A stretch of DNA of 64,000 nt. Source: a bacterium D16-51 (GTDB taxonomy: Bacteria; Bacillota; Clostridia; Lachnospirales; Lachnospiraceae). Both the position numbers and the translations under genes were made by a program. The stretch is taken from positions 34,824-98,823 of the forward strand of contig RAYE01000013.1 in assembly GCA_003612285.1 (NCBI GenBank), in the 5' to 3' direction. How positions within the stretch are numbered: position 1 is the first letter of the stretch; each line of letters opens with the position of its first letter. Shown here one piece after another: positions 9,240 to 17,234 of this stretch. The notes beneath the pieces are model-generated. The model saw nothing but the letters and a program-made list of their open reading frames with translations, made no database searches and was not told the DNA's origin.

Positions 9240-10730
9240 ATGAGAGCCAGTGGAATTTTATTGCCAATATCCAGCCTGCCTGGTAAATATGGCATTGGAT
9301 GCTTTTCAAAAGAAGCTTATAAATTTGTAGACTTTTTGGAGAAAGCTGGACAAAAGTACTGGCAGATATTGCCTGTTGGGCCGACAAGTTATGGGGATTC
9401 ACCGTATCAGTCGTTTTCTACCTTTGCCGGAAATCCTTACTTTATTAGTTTGGAGAGCCTGATAGAACAGGGGCTTTTAAAAAAGAAGGAATGTGATAGC
9501 GCGGACTTTGGGGATTCGGCGGACTCGGTGGATTACCATAAGCTGTATCTGGAACGGTTTCAGCTGCTTAGAAAAGCTTATGAAAGAAGTAATATTACAC
9601 AAAAGGAAGATTTTCACGATTTTCGGAGGGAAAATGCATTCTGGTTAAATGATTATGCGGTTTTTATGGCGGTTAAGACATTCTTTGGCGGAAAGAGTTT
9701 TGAAGAGTGGCCGGAGGATATCAGGCGCAGATGGGAATACGCATTGAATTATTACCGGAGGGAGCTATATTATGATATAGAGTTTTATGAGTATATTCAG
9801 TATGAGTTTTACAGGCAGTGGTTTCAGTTAAAGAGATATGCCAATGAAAAGGGGATTAAAATTATTGGGGATATCCCGATTTATGTGGCATATGACAGCG
9901 CTGATGTCTGGGCGCACCCTGAACTGTTCCAGATGGATGCGGAAGGGAAACCGCAGACCGTTGCGGGATGTCCGCCGGATGGTTTTTCCGCAACAGGGCA
10001 GCTGTGGGGCAACCCGCTGTACCGCTGGGATTACCATAGGGATACCGGCTATGACTGGTGGATTCGGCGTATGGAAAAATGCATCAGTTTATATGATGTA
10101 ACGAGGATTGACCATTTCAGGGGATTTGACCAGTATTTCTCCATCCCTGCAGGTGCAGAGGATGCCACGGAAGGGCATTGGGAGACAGGGCCGGGAATCG
10201 GCCTGTTCCATGCAATCAGGGCAAGGCTTGGAGATATAAAGATTATCGCTGAGGATTTAGGATATATTACAGACAGCGTAAGAAAACTTGTTTGGGAATG
10301 CGGCTTCCCGAATATGAAGGTGCTGGAGTTTGCTTTTGATTCAAGGGATTCCAGCGGGCCTGGGGAATACCTTCCGCATAACTATAATAGAAACTGTGTT
10401 GTATATACCGGGACGCATGATAATGAAACTCTGCTTGGGTGGCTTGATAACATATTGCCAGAGGAAGTGGGGATGGTAAAAAAATATGTTGGAAGGGACA
10501 CGAAGGATAAGAAGGAGCTGGTTTTTGATTTAATCAGGCTGGCGCAGTCTTCGGTGGCGGATTATTGCATTATCCCAATCCAGGATTATCTTTGCCTTGA
10601 TAATGAAGCAAGGATGAATACGCCGTCTACTGTGGGGAAGAACTGGAAGTGGCGTGTTTCTGATAAGCAGTTAAGTAACAGGCTTGCAGAACAAATAAAA
10701 GAATATGCTGTGGTATATGGCAGGATATAA
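9240..10730 (+). CDS. malQ: 4-alpha-glucanotransferase (GH77, amylomaltase)
   Basis: A 496-residue cytosolic enzyme that disproportionates imported maltooligosaccharides, releasing glucose and longer chains. It begins RASGILLPISSLPGKYGIG and carries the GH77 catalytic blocks: the nucleophile aspartate in TRIDHFRGFDQYF, the acid/base glutamate in IIAEDLG, and the stabilising aspartate in YTGTHDNETLLGW. Its length is typical of prokaryotic GH77. It is the last gene of the transporter operon, with a terminator about 40 bases after the stop. This gene is the main reason the transporter is assigned to maltodextrins. Confidence 0.96.
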   Translation: MRASGILLPISSLPGKYGIGCFSKEAYKFVDFLEKAGQKYWQILPVGPTSYGDSPYQSFSTFAGNPYFISLESLIEQGLLKKKECDSADFGDSADSVDYHKLYLERFQLLRKAYERSNITQKEDFHDFRRENAFWLNDYAVFMAVKTFFGGKSFEEWPEDIRRRWEYALNYYRRELYYDIEFYEYIQYEFYRQWFQLKRYANEKGIKIIGDIPIYVAYDSADVWAHPELFQMDAEGKPQTVAGCPPDGFSATGQLWGNPLYRWDYHRDTGYDWWIRRMEKCISLYDVTRIDHFRGFDQYFSIPAGAEDATEGHWETGPGIGLFHAIRARLGDIKIIAEDLGYITDSVRKLVWECGFPNMKVLEFAFDSRDSSGPGEYLPHNYNRNCVVYTGTHDNETLLGWLDNILPEEVGMVKKYVGRDTKDKKELVFDLIRLAQSSVADYCIIPIQDYLCLDNEARMNTPSTVGKNWKWRVSDKQLSNRLAEQIKEYAVVYGRI

Positions 10731-10766
10731 TGTTGCTGCCCGCAATGTTGCTGGCGGTGGTGAAAA

Positions 10767-10795
10767 ACAAGGGCACTGCGTAGGCAGTGCCTTTG
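10767..10795 (+). terminator. Intrinsic terminator after malQ
   Basis: AAGGGCACTGC pairs with GCAGTGCCTTT around a short loop, followed by T-rich sequence. Confidence 0.85.
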
Positions 10796-10907
10796 TTGAC
10801 TTTATCATATTTCTTATGATATGGTATAAAAGGAAATGTGGGAAAATAACTGACGCATCTGCTTATTTTTTACAGTTCCTAAAAATGAATGAAAAGAGGG
10901 TAACCAG

Positions 10908-11948
10908 ATGTCTGCTATTACAATTAAAGATATTGCAAAGATATGTAATGTAGGGATTAGCACAGTATCAAGGGCGATTAATGATGATCCGGGAATTAAT
11001 AAAAACACGCAGGAACGCATTTTAAAGGTAATTGAAGAATATCACTATGTGCCGAACAACAGTGCGAGAAATTTGAAAATGACAGAATCTAATACAATTG
11101 CGCTGTTGATTAAAGGAATTGATAACCAGTTTTTCCAGGGGATGCTTAAAATTTATGAAGAGGAACTGAAAAAGATAGAGTATTCTTTTTTGATTCATGC
11201 AGTCGGGGAGGATCAGGATGATGCAAGCGTTGCTTTGGAACTGGCAAAGGAAAAGAGGCTGAAGGGGATTATTTTTTTGGGCGGCCTTATCAATTATTCT
11301 GAAGAAAAGCTGAATATGCTCGGGATTCCTTATGTGCTATGTACGGTTGCCGCCAATCCAGAGAAGCCAAGGCATAACTGCCTGTCCGTTTCGATTAATG
11401 ATGAAAAAGAAAGCTATAAGGCGGTTGATTATTTGTGCAAAAAAGGGCATAAAAAAATAGCGATTATTGCAGGAAAAGAAAATGATTATGGTGTTGGGAA
11501 GCTGCGGCTGGAGGGATATAAAAAGGCGCTGGAAGATAATGGGGTTGCGTATGACGCCTCTTTAGTCCGTTATATGAAATCAGAACTGACAGAATTTTCT
11601 GTAGCAAATGGGTATCAGGTGACAAAAGAACTGATGGAATCAAGTATAGATTGTACTGCAATTTATGTGATTTCAGATTTGATGGCGCTTGGAGCATACA
11701 AGGCGGTATTTGAGGCTGGGAAGAAGATACCGGAGGATTATTCCGTAATGGGATTTGATGGCCTTGAGGTAACAAAATATTTCCATCCGTCGCTTACTAC
11801 GGTGGAGCAGCCATGCAGCCAGATGGTTAAGCATTCCATTGAACTTTTGATGGATGCGATTGATGGGGGGACAGAGGATAAACAGATATTGTTAGATGCT
11901 GATTTGCAGGAGCGTGATTCTGTTACAGAGATTGGGCAGGGGGCATAA
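10908..11948 (+). CDS. LacI-family repressor, probably of the maltodextrin operon
   Basis: A 346-residue LacI/GalR regulator. The N-terminal helix-turn-helix reads ITIKDIAKICNVGISTVSRA, with the hinge segment YVPNNSARNLK. A periplasmic-binding-protein-like sensor domain runs from residue about 62 (TIALLIKGIDNQFFQGML), with the family markers GHKKIAIIAG and VMGFDGLEVTKYFHPSLTTV. The twin palindromic boxes upstream of the transporter operon suit this family, so it is proposed to repress or activate that operon in response to maltodextrin. It has its own upstream terminator boundary and RBS GAGGG, and it precedes the DUF624 gene by about 70 bases. Confidence 0.92.
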   Translation: MSAITIKDIAKICNVGISTVSRAINDDPGINKNTQERILKVIEEYHYVPNNSARNLKMTESNTIALLIKGIDNQFFQGMLKIYEEELKKIEYSFLIHAVGEDQDDASVALELAKEKRLKGIIFLGGLINYSEEKLNMLGIPYVLCTVAANPEKPRHNCLSVSINDEKESYKAVDYLCKKGHKKIAIIAGKENDYGVGKLRLEGYKKALEDNGVAYDASLVRYMKSELTEFSVANGYQVTKELMESSIDCTAIYVISDLMALGAYKAVFEAGKKIPEDYSVMGFDGLEVTKYFHPSLTTVEQPCSQMVKHSIELLMDAIDGGTEDKQILLDADLQERDSVTEIGQGA

Positions 11949-12017
11949 TAAAGCTGGTAAAAAGGATTGGCGGCCTGTTTTCAGAAAACAGTATACAGAA
12001 GACTGTGGAGGTAGGAG

Positions 12018-12632
12018 ATGTTTAGTATTGATGGAAAGTTCTTTGGCGTATTGTCAAGGCTTGCGGATTTGGTAATTCTTAATTTGTTGTTTTTAGTATG
12101 CTGTATTCCGGTAGTTACGATAGGAGCCGCTGTTACGGCAATGTATTCTGTTACTGGAAAAATGGCAGAAGAAAAGGAAGGTTATATTTTAAAAAGCTTT
12201 TTTAAGGCGTTTAAGGATAATTTTAAGCAGTCCACGGCAATCTGGCTGATTCTGCTTGTGCCGTTCCTGGTTATTTCTGTTGACCTTTATCTGAGTAATT
12301 TTATGGCAGAAGGGCTTGGGCAGACAGTTTTAAAGGGATTTTGGATGCTGGCGCTGCTTATTGTCCTGTTTGCTATGATATATGCGCTGACATTACAGTG
12401 TACATTTGAAAATTCTGTGAAAAATACAATCAAAAATGCATTTCTTATTTCACTTGGGCATGCGCCATGGTCGCTTGTGGTGACAGCGCTGGCGTTGTCG
12501 CCGTTTATTTCTTTGCTGTACCTGGGGGAGTATTTCAGCGCAGAACTGCTGGCAATGCTGTTAATCTGGTTTTCTGGCGCCGCCTATATTAATTCATTTA
12601 TATTAAAGAAAATATATAGAAAATTTATGTAA
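12018..12632 (+). CDS. DUF624 (YesL-family) membrane protein
   Basis: A 204-residue protein with about five hydrophobic segments. The N-terminus (VLSRLADLVILNLLFLVCCIPV followed by VTIGAA) is characteristic of the YesL/DUF624 family, which is found next to carbohydrate ABC transporters in Firmicutes. Its role is unknown; an accessory function in sugar transport or sensing is inferred from context. The RBS is GGAGG before the ATG. It is probably co-transcribed with the LacI gene. A second family member, of similar length, lies at 43712-44323 beside the mannan transporter. Confidence 0.88.
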   Translation: MFSIDGKFFGVLSRLADLVILNLLFLVCCIPVVTIGAAVTAMYSVTGKMAEEKEGYILKSFFKAFKDNFKQSTAIWLILLVPFLVISVDLYLSNFMAEGLGQTVLKGFWMLALLIVLFAMIYALTLQCTFENSVKNTIKNAFLISLGHAPWSLVVTALALSPFISLLYLGEYFSAELLAMLLIWFSGAAYINSFILKKIYRKFM

Positions 12633-12697
12633 AGTTCTGGGAACGGAGTAAACAGTAACTATGTAATAATGATTTGACTAAAACAGCTAAAAATCTT

Positions 12698-12738
12698 TTG
12701 ACATTTTCCGTATTATTAGTTAAAATTAACATGTGATT
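12698..12738 (+). promoter_or_regulatory. Promoter of the GH36 operon with AT-rich palindrome
   Basis: TTGACA (12698-12703) and TAAAAT (12721-12726) are separated by exactly 17 bp. The -10 box sits within GTTAAAATTAAC (12719-12730), arms GTTAA/TTAAC, a plausible operator. Similar TTAAC-rich sequence accompanies the promoters at 19726 and 44640. Confidence 0.75.
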
Positions 12739-12830
12739 AAGTTTAAAAGTTTATAGGCAATGACTTATAGATTACTAAAGTGTGTTTGGAAGTGATGTTT
12801 AAACACGTTCCGGGAAAGCAGGAGGAAATT

Positions 12831-15026
12831 ATGGGAATTTATTTTGACAAGGAGAAAAAAATTTTTAAGCTGGATACAGAAAATACCAGTTATCTGATTG
12901 GGCTGACAGAAGAGGGGTATGTCGGGCATATTTACTATGGGAAGAAATTATCAGGGACAGGCGGCAGGTATCTTTTGCGTACAGAGGAGAATCCCTTTAC
13001 CCCGTCTGTGTTAAAAAGAGAAAAAAATGCTTTTCTGGATACTTTTCCGATGGAGTTTCCGGCAGGCGGGATTGGGGATTACAGGGAAAGCTGCCTTGAT
13101 GTAATGAATGCAATGGGGCAGACAGGATGTGAGTTTTTTTACCGCAGCTACGAAATAATGGAAGGGAAACCTGGATTAAAAGGGCTTCCTGCTTCCTTTG
13201 GGGAAGCAGGGGAAACAGAAACTCTTTTGCTTCGCTGTGAAGACCCAGTACTGGGGCTTTGGGTTACGCTTTCCTATTCTGTATTTTGGAAAGAGGATGT
13301 TATTACGAGAAGTGTGGAGATTGAGAATAAGGGTACAAGCACACTTTTTCTGGATAAAGTATACAGTGCCTGCCTTGATATGGATAACCGGGATTTTGAA
13401 ATGCTTTCCCTGCACGGCTCTTGGGCACGGGAGCGCCATATACAGCGTTCGTCGCTGGCCTATGGAAGGCAGAATGTTTCGTCTGTAAGAGGGGAATCCA
13501 GCCATCAGGAACATCCATTCCTGGCGCTTGTAACACCGGGGACAACACAGGAGCAGGGGGAAGTCTATGGGATGCATTTTGTGTATTCCGGTAATTTTAT
13601 GGCGCAGGCGGAACGAAACCAGTTTGACCAGGTGCGGGCTGTGATGGGGATCAATGCATGGCAGTTTTCATGGCAGCTTTTGCCTTCACAGTCTTTTCAG
13701 GCGCCGGAAGTTGTCCTTGTGTATTCGGATGAAGGGCTTGGAAAAATGAGCAGATGCCTGCATGATTTTTACAGGAACCATATGATACGCAGCCCATATG
13801 TATTTAAAAAGAGGCCGGTTTTAATAAATAACTGGGAAGCGACTTATTTTGATTTCAATACAGAGAAGCTGTTAGACATTGCGAGGGAGGCAAAAAAATC
13901 AGGGATTGAAATGCTGGTGATGGATGACGGCTGGTTTGGAAAGAGAAACAGTGACAATTGCTCCCTTGGGGACTGGACAGTAAATGAAGAAAAACTTACG
14001 ACAGGGCTGAAAGGCCTTGTGGATAAGGTAAATGAAATAGGCCTGGAATTTGGGATTTGGTTTGAGCCGGAGATGATTTCGCCGGATTCTGATTTGTACC
14101 GTGAGCATCCCGACTGGGCGATTGGGATTGCTGACAGGGAAAGGACGCAGTCCAGGGAGCAGTATGTGCTGGATCTTTCCAGGCAGGAGGTTGTAGATTA
14201 TGCGTATGAATGTGTTTCAAAGATATTGCGCAGCGCTAATATAGCATATGTTAAATGGGATATGAACCGCCAGCTCTGTGACGTGGGGTCGGCAGTATTG
14301 CCTCAAAACCAGCAGAAAGAATTGTTCCACCGCTATGTCCTGGGGGTTTACCAGCTTCAGGAACGTCTGGTATCAGAATTTCCAAATCTTTTGCTTGAGA
14401 ATTGTTCCGGGGGCGGCGCAAGGTTTGATCCGGGAATGCTTTATTACAGCCCGCAGATTTGGTGTTCTGATGACACCGATGCTGTGGAGAGGCTTAAAAT
14501 TCAGGAGGGGACGGCGCTTCTTTATCCGCTGTCCTGCATCGGAGCCCATGTCAGCGACTGCCCAAATCATGTTGTACACCGTTCCACACCTTTTTCCACC
14601 AGGGGAAATGTGGCTCTGGCAGGTACGTTTGGGTATGAGCTGGATATTACAAAAATTGCACAGGAGGACAGGGAGCAGATTCCGGGGCAGGTAGAGCTGT
14701 ACCATAAATACCGCCATCTGATACAGGGCGGCGATTATTACAGAATTGCATCCTGGAGCGGTGAAAAACCATATGACTGCTGGGCAGTAGTATCAAAAGA
14801 CAAGGAAGAGGCGCTTGTTACATGCGTACAGGTTTTGGCTTCGCCAAACAGGCATAGCTGCTGCATGCGTTTAAGGGGGCTGGACATCGGGAAGCAATAT
14901 TGCCTGGAGGAAACGGGGGAGGTCTTTGGCGGAGATGAACTGATGCAGTGTGGAATCCTGATATCCGGGATGGAAGGGGATTTCCAGAGCAGGCTGCTTT
15001 ATTTTAAAGCAGCAGAAACAGTGTAA
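12831..15026 (+). CDS. Alpha-galactosidase (GH36)
   Basis: A 731-residue cytosolic enzyme, without signal peptide, that removes alpha-1,6-galactose from imported oligosaccharides. The N-terminal beta-sandwich is followed by a TIM barrel. The nucleophile lies in YVKWDMNRQLCD (Asp 477), and the acid/base is in IWCSDDTDAVER (Asp 547 or 548), at positions like those of the Geobacillus AgaA enzyme. LVMDDGWFGKRNSDN and ENCSGGGARFDPGML are further GH36 blocks. The frame is open from 12780, but AGGAGG before the ATG at 12831 and the family N-terminus (MGIYFDKEKKIF) fix the start. With the mannan locus at 44-58 kb it would debranch galactomannan fragments; raffinose-type sugars are another possible substrate. 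Confidence 0.95.
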   Translation: MGIYFDKEKKIFKLDTENTSYLIGLTEEGYVGHIYYGKKLSGTGGRYLLRTEENPFTPSVLKREKNAFLDTFPMEFPAGGIGDYRESCLDVMNAMGQTGCEFFYRSYEIMEGKPGLKGLPASFGEAGETETLLLRCEDPVLGLWVTLSYSVFWKEDVITRSVEIENKGTSTLFLDKVYSACLDMDNRDFEMLSLHGSWARERHIQRSSLAYGRQNVSSVRGESSHQEHPFLALVTPGTTQEQGEVYGMHFVYSGNFMAQAERNQFDQVRAVMGINAWQFSWQLLPSQSFQAPEVVLVYSDEGLGKMSRCLHDFYRNHMIRSPYVFKKRPVLINNWEATYFDFNTEKLLDIAREAKKSGIEMLVMDDGWFGKRNSDNCSLGDWTVNEEKLTTGLKGLVDKVNEIGLEFGIWFEPEMISPDSDLYREHPDWAIGIADRERTQSREQYVLDLSRQEVVDYAYECVSKILRSANIAYVKWDMNRQLCDVGSAVLPQNQQKELFHRYVLGVYQLQERLVSEFPNLLLENCSGGGARFDPGMLYYSPQIWCSDDTDAVERLKIQEGTALLYPLSCIGAHVSDCPNHVVHRSTPFSTRGNVALAGTFGYELDITKIAQEDREQIPGQVELYHKYRHLIQGGDYYRIASWSGEKPYDCWAVVSKDKEEALVTCVQVLASPNRHSCCMRLRGLDIGKQYCLEETGEVFGGDELMQCGILISGMEGDFQSRLLYFKAAETV

Positions 15027-15035
15027 GGAGGGGCT

Positions 15036-16073
15036 ATGGCTAAGGTAAGATTAGCAGACATTGCCGAAAAATTAGGGGTAAGCCAGGTGACGGTACACAA
15101 TGCCCTGTCTGGGAATAAGGGCGTCAGCCTTGAGCTGCGTGAGAAGATACAGCGGGTGGCAGAGGAAATGGGGTATCAGTCTCTGGCAAAACAGAAGAAG
15201 CAGATACAGTATCAGGAAGAGCCCAAAAAAATCGGCGTACTGATAGCAGAAAATTATCTGGCAGAATATACTACATTTTATTGGAAGATTTACCAGGAAC
15301 TGGCATTGAATGCTACAGAGAAAAGATGTTTTACAATTGTAGAAGTGTTAACAAAAGAAATGGAAAAAAAGACTTTTGTGATGCCGCACTTTGTTGTGGA
15401 TAAAACAGTGGATGGGCTGATTATTATTGGAGAGATTGACAGAAGATATATAGCAAGGCTGAAAGAAGCAACTGATATTCCGGTGGTATACCTGGATTTT
15501 TATGATAAGGATTTGGCAAAGGATGCAGTTGTTGCAGACAATTTTTATGGGATGTATCTGATGACAGAATTATTGTTTGCACATGGCATAGAGCAGATTG
15601 GTTTTATTGGTTCTGTATATGCTACCAGCAGTATTATGGATCGGTATTGTGGTTTTAGTAAGTCCATGCTGGAGCATCACAAAGTAATTCAGCCGGAGTG
15701 GCTGATAGAAGACAGGGATGAAATGGGGAAGGTTGATTTTAAGCTGCCGGAACGCCTGCCACAGGCATTTGTCTGTAATTGTGATTATGTGGCAGGGCTT
15801 CTTGTTTTCAAGCTTTGGGAAAGAGGGCTGCGTGTACCGGAGGATATTTCAATTGTTGGGTTTGATAACTATTTGTCCTCCGGGGGACCTGGTTATACCT
15901 ATCCTTTTGGGGATGTAAAAATAACAACGTATGAAGTAAATACAAAAGCAATGACGAAGGTTGCGTTAAATAAAGTGTTAAAAAGAATTGCAAACCCGGG
16001 CTACAGCCCGAACCTGGAAGTTGTGTCAGGCCATATTGTAATGAAGAAAACAGTAAAACGGAGAGAAATTTAA
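15036..16073 (+). CDS. LacI-family transcriptional regulator
   Basis: A 345-residue regulator starting 10 bases after the alpha-galactosidase stop, with RBS AAGGAGG. The helix-turn-helix is VRLADIAEKLGVSQVTVHNA, unusual in having HN in place of the common SR of the recognition helix. The ligand domain begins at KKIGVLIAENY and includes QIGFIGSV and ISIVGFDNYLSS. Co-transcription with GH36 suggests it senses a galactoside or mannooligosaccharide. Candidate targets are promoters with the TTAAC-rich palindrome (12719, 19750, 44650). The effector is unknown. Confidence 0.9.
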   Translation: MAKVRLADIAEKLGVSQVTVHNALSGNKGVSLELREKIQRVAEEMGYQSLAKQKKQIQYQEEPKKIGVLIAENYLAEYTTFYWKIYQELALNATEKRCFTIVEVLTKEMEKKTFVMPHFVVDKTVDGLIIIGEIDRRYIARLKEATDIPVVYLDFYDKDLAKDAVVADNFYGMYLMTELLFAHGIEQIGFIGSVYATSSIMDRYCGFSKSMLEHHKVIQPEWLIEDRDEMGKVDFKLPERLPQAFVCNCDYVAGLLVFKLWERGLRVPEDISIVGFDNYLSSGGPGYTYPFGDVKITTYEVNTKAMTKVALNKVLKRIANPGYSPNLEVVSGHIVMKKTVKRREI

Positions 16074-16077
16074 TATA

Positions 16078-16127
16078 GGACGCGTCTGGTTCTCCTTCTG
16101 TGTGAACTGCGCCAATTAACGCGTCCT
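16078..16127 (+). repeat. Intercistronic hairpin
   Basis: AGGACGCGT (16078-16086) pairs perfectly with ACGCGTCCT (16119-16127) around a 32-base loop. There is no T run, so it is more likely a message-processing or stabilising stem than a terminator. Confidence 0.6.
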
Positions 16128-16146
16128 GAAGGAAGGGAGGAAGTTT

Positions 16147-17037
16147 ATGTTTGATTATAAGATTTCTAATGGATATCTGGAAGCCGGGTTCAATGCGAAG
16201 GGGGCGGAGCTGGTCCATCTGCAGGATTTGGAAAAGGGACAGGAATATATGTGGTCGGGGGACAGTACATATTGGAACAGGGTGTCGCCTGTGCTGTTTC
16301 CTTTTGTAGGGAAGCTGGAAGGGCAGAGCTATCAGTATAAAGGGCAAAGGTATGAAAATATCCCACAGCATGCTTTTGCAAGGGATCAGGTTTTTCAGGT
16401 ACTGGAACAGTCGCAGGATGAAATCTGGTTTGAATTGCAGAATAATGAGGATACGGAAAAAATCTATCCATTTGCTTTTTCGCTGATGATTGGATACCGT
16501 CTGGAAAAAAAGAAGCTGCATGTGATGTGGGAGGTTCATAACCGTAATGACAAGAAAATGTATTTTTCAATTGGAGCCCACCCGGGTTTTTTGTGTCCGC
16601 AGCCGGGAAGCAAGGATTCCGGGATGGAAGGATATTCGATTGACTTAGGCCTGGAGGCAGAAGCGGTAACCAGCGGAATCCTGACAGACCAAGGGGTGCT
16701 TGGAAGTGAGACGAAGGAATTGGCATTGGCAGGGGGAAGCCTGCCGCTGACAGAGCAGCTTTTTTCGGAAGACGCACTCATTCTGGATGCTGCTGATATC
16801 CATAGCGCCGCTATAAAAAATCCATCTGGTGAAGTGTACCTGCGTATGGAGTTTAATGCACCTTTACTGGGAATTTGGTCTCCGCCGGGGAAACATGCGC
16901 CGTTTGTCTGTATTGAACCATGGTATGGCAGATGTGACAGGGAAGGTTTTTCGGGCACATTACAGGAACGGGAGTATGGAAATGTACTTGGCTGTGGTGA
17001 AGTTTTTGAACAGGAGTATACCATTGAAATAGTATAG
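16147..17037 (+). CDS. Aldose 1-epimerase family protein (LacX/GalM-like)
   Basis: A 296-residue beta-sandwich mutarotase-fold protein. Family features are the N-terminal AGFNAKGAELVHL, the PVLFPFVGKL segment, the histidine in IPQHAFARDQVF, the second histidine in SIGAHPGFLCP and the catalytic glutamate in PFVCIEPWYGRCD. Such proteins interconvert alpha and beta anomers of free or phosphorylated sugars. Placed after GH36, it could supply the anomer of galactose used by galactokinase, or act on another released sugar. RBS is GGGAGG. A strong terminator follows the gene, closing the GH36-LacI-epimerase operon. Confidence 0.88.
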   Translation: MFDYKISNGYLEAGFNAKGAELVHLQDLEKGQEYMWSGDSTYWNRVSPVLFPFVGKLEGQSYQYKGQRYENIPQHAFARDQVFQVLEQSQDEIWFELQNNEDTEKIYPFAFSLMIGYRLEKKKLHVMWEVHNRNDKKMYFSIGAHPGFLCPQPGSKDSGMEGYSIDLGLEAEAVTSGILTDQGVLGSETKELALAGGSLPLTEQLFSEDALILDAADIHSAAIKNPSGEVYLRMEFNAPLLGIWSPPGKHAPFVCIEPWYGRCDREGFSGTLQEREYGNVLGCGEVFEQEYTIEIV

Positions 17038-17052
17038 GCAGCGCCACAACAT

Positions 17053-17095
17053 AAAAAAGAGAACGTATTTTTACGAATAGTACGTTCTCTTTTTT
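17053..17095 (+). terminator. Strong intrinsic terminator
   Basis: AAAAAAGAGAACGTA (17053-17067) pairs with TACGTTCTCTTTTTT (17081-17095), a perfect 15-bp stem ending in a T run. Confidence 0.9.
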
Positions 17096-17234
17096 TAGTT
17101 AAAAGATAAATTAATGCTTGAATAAAAATGGAAAATATGATAAAGTAAATTTAACTAATTTTAAGCGGAAATTAAAAAGGGTAAGGAGGTTTATCGTTTG
17201 GTACAGCGGATGTGCTGCAGGAAGGAGAGAAGAT

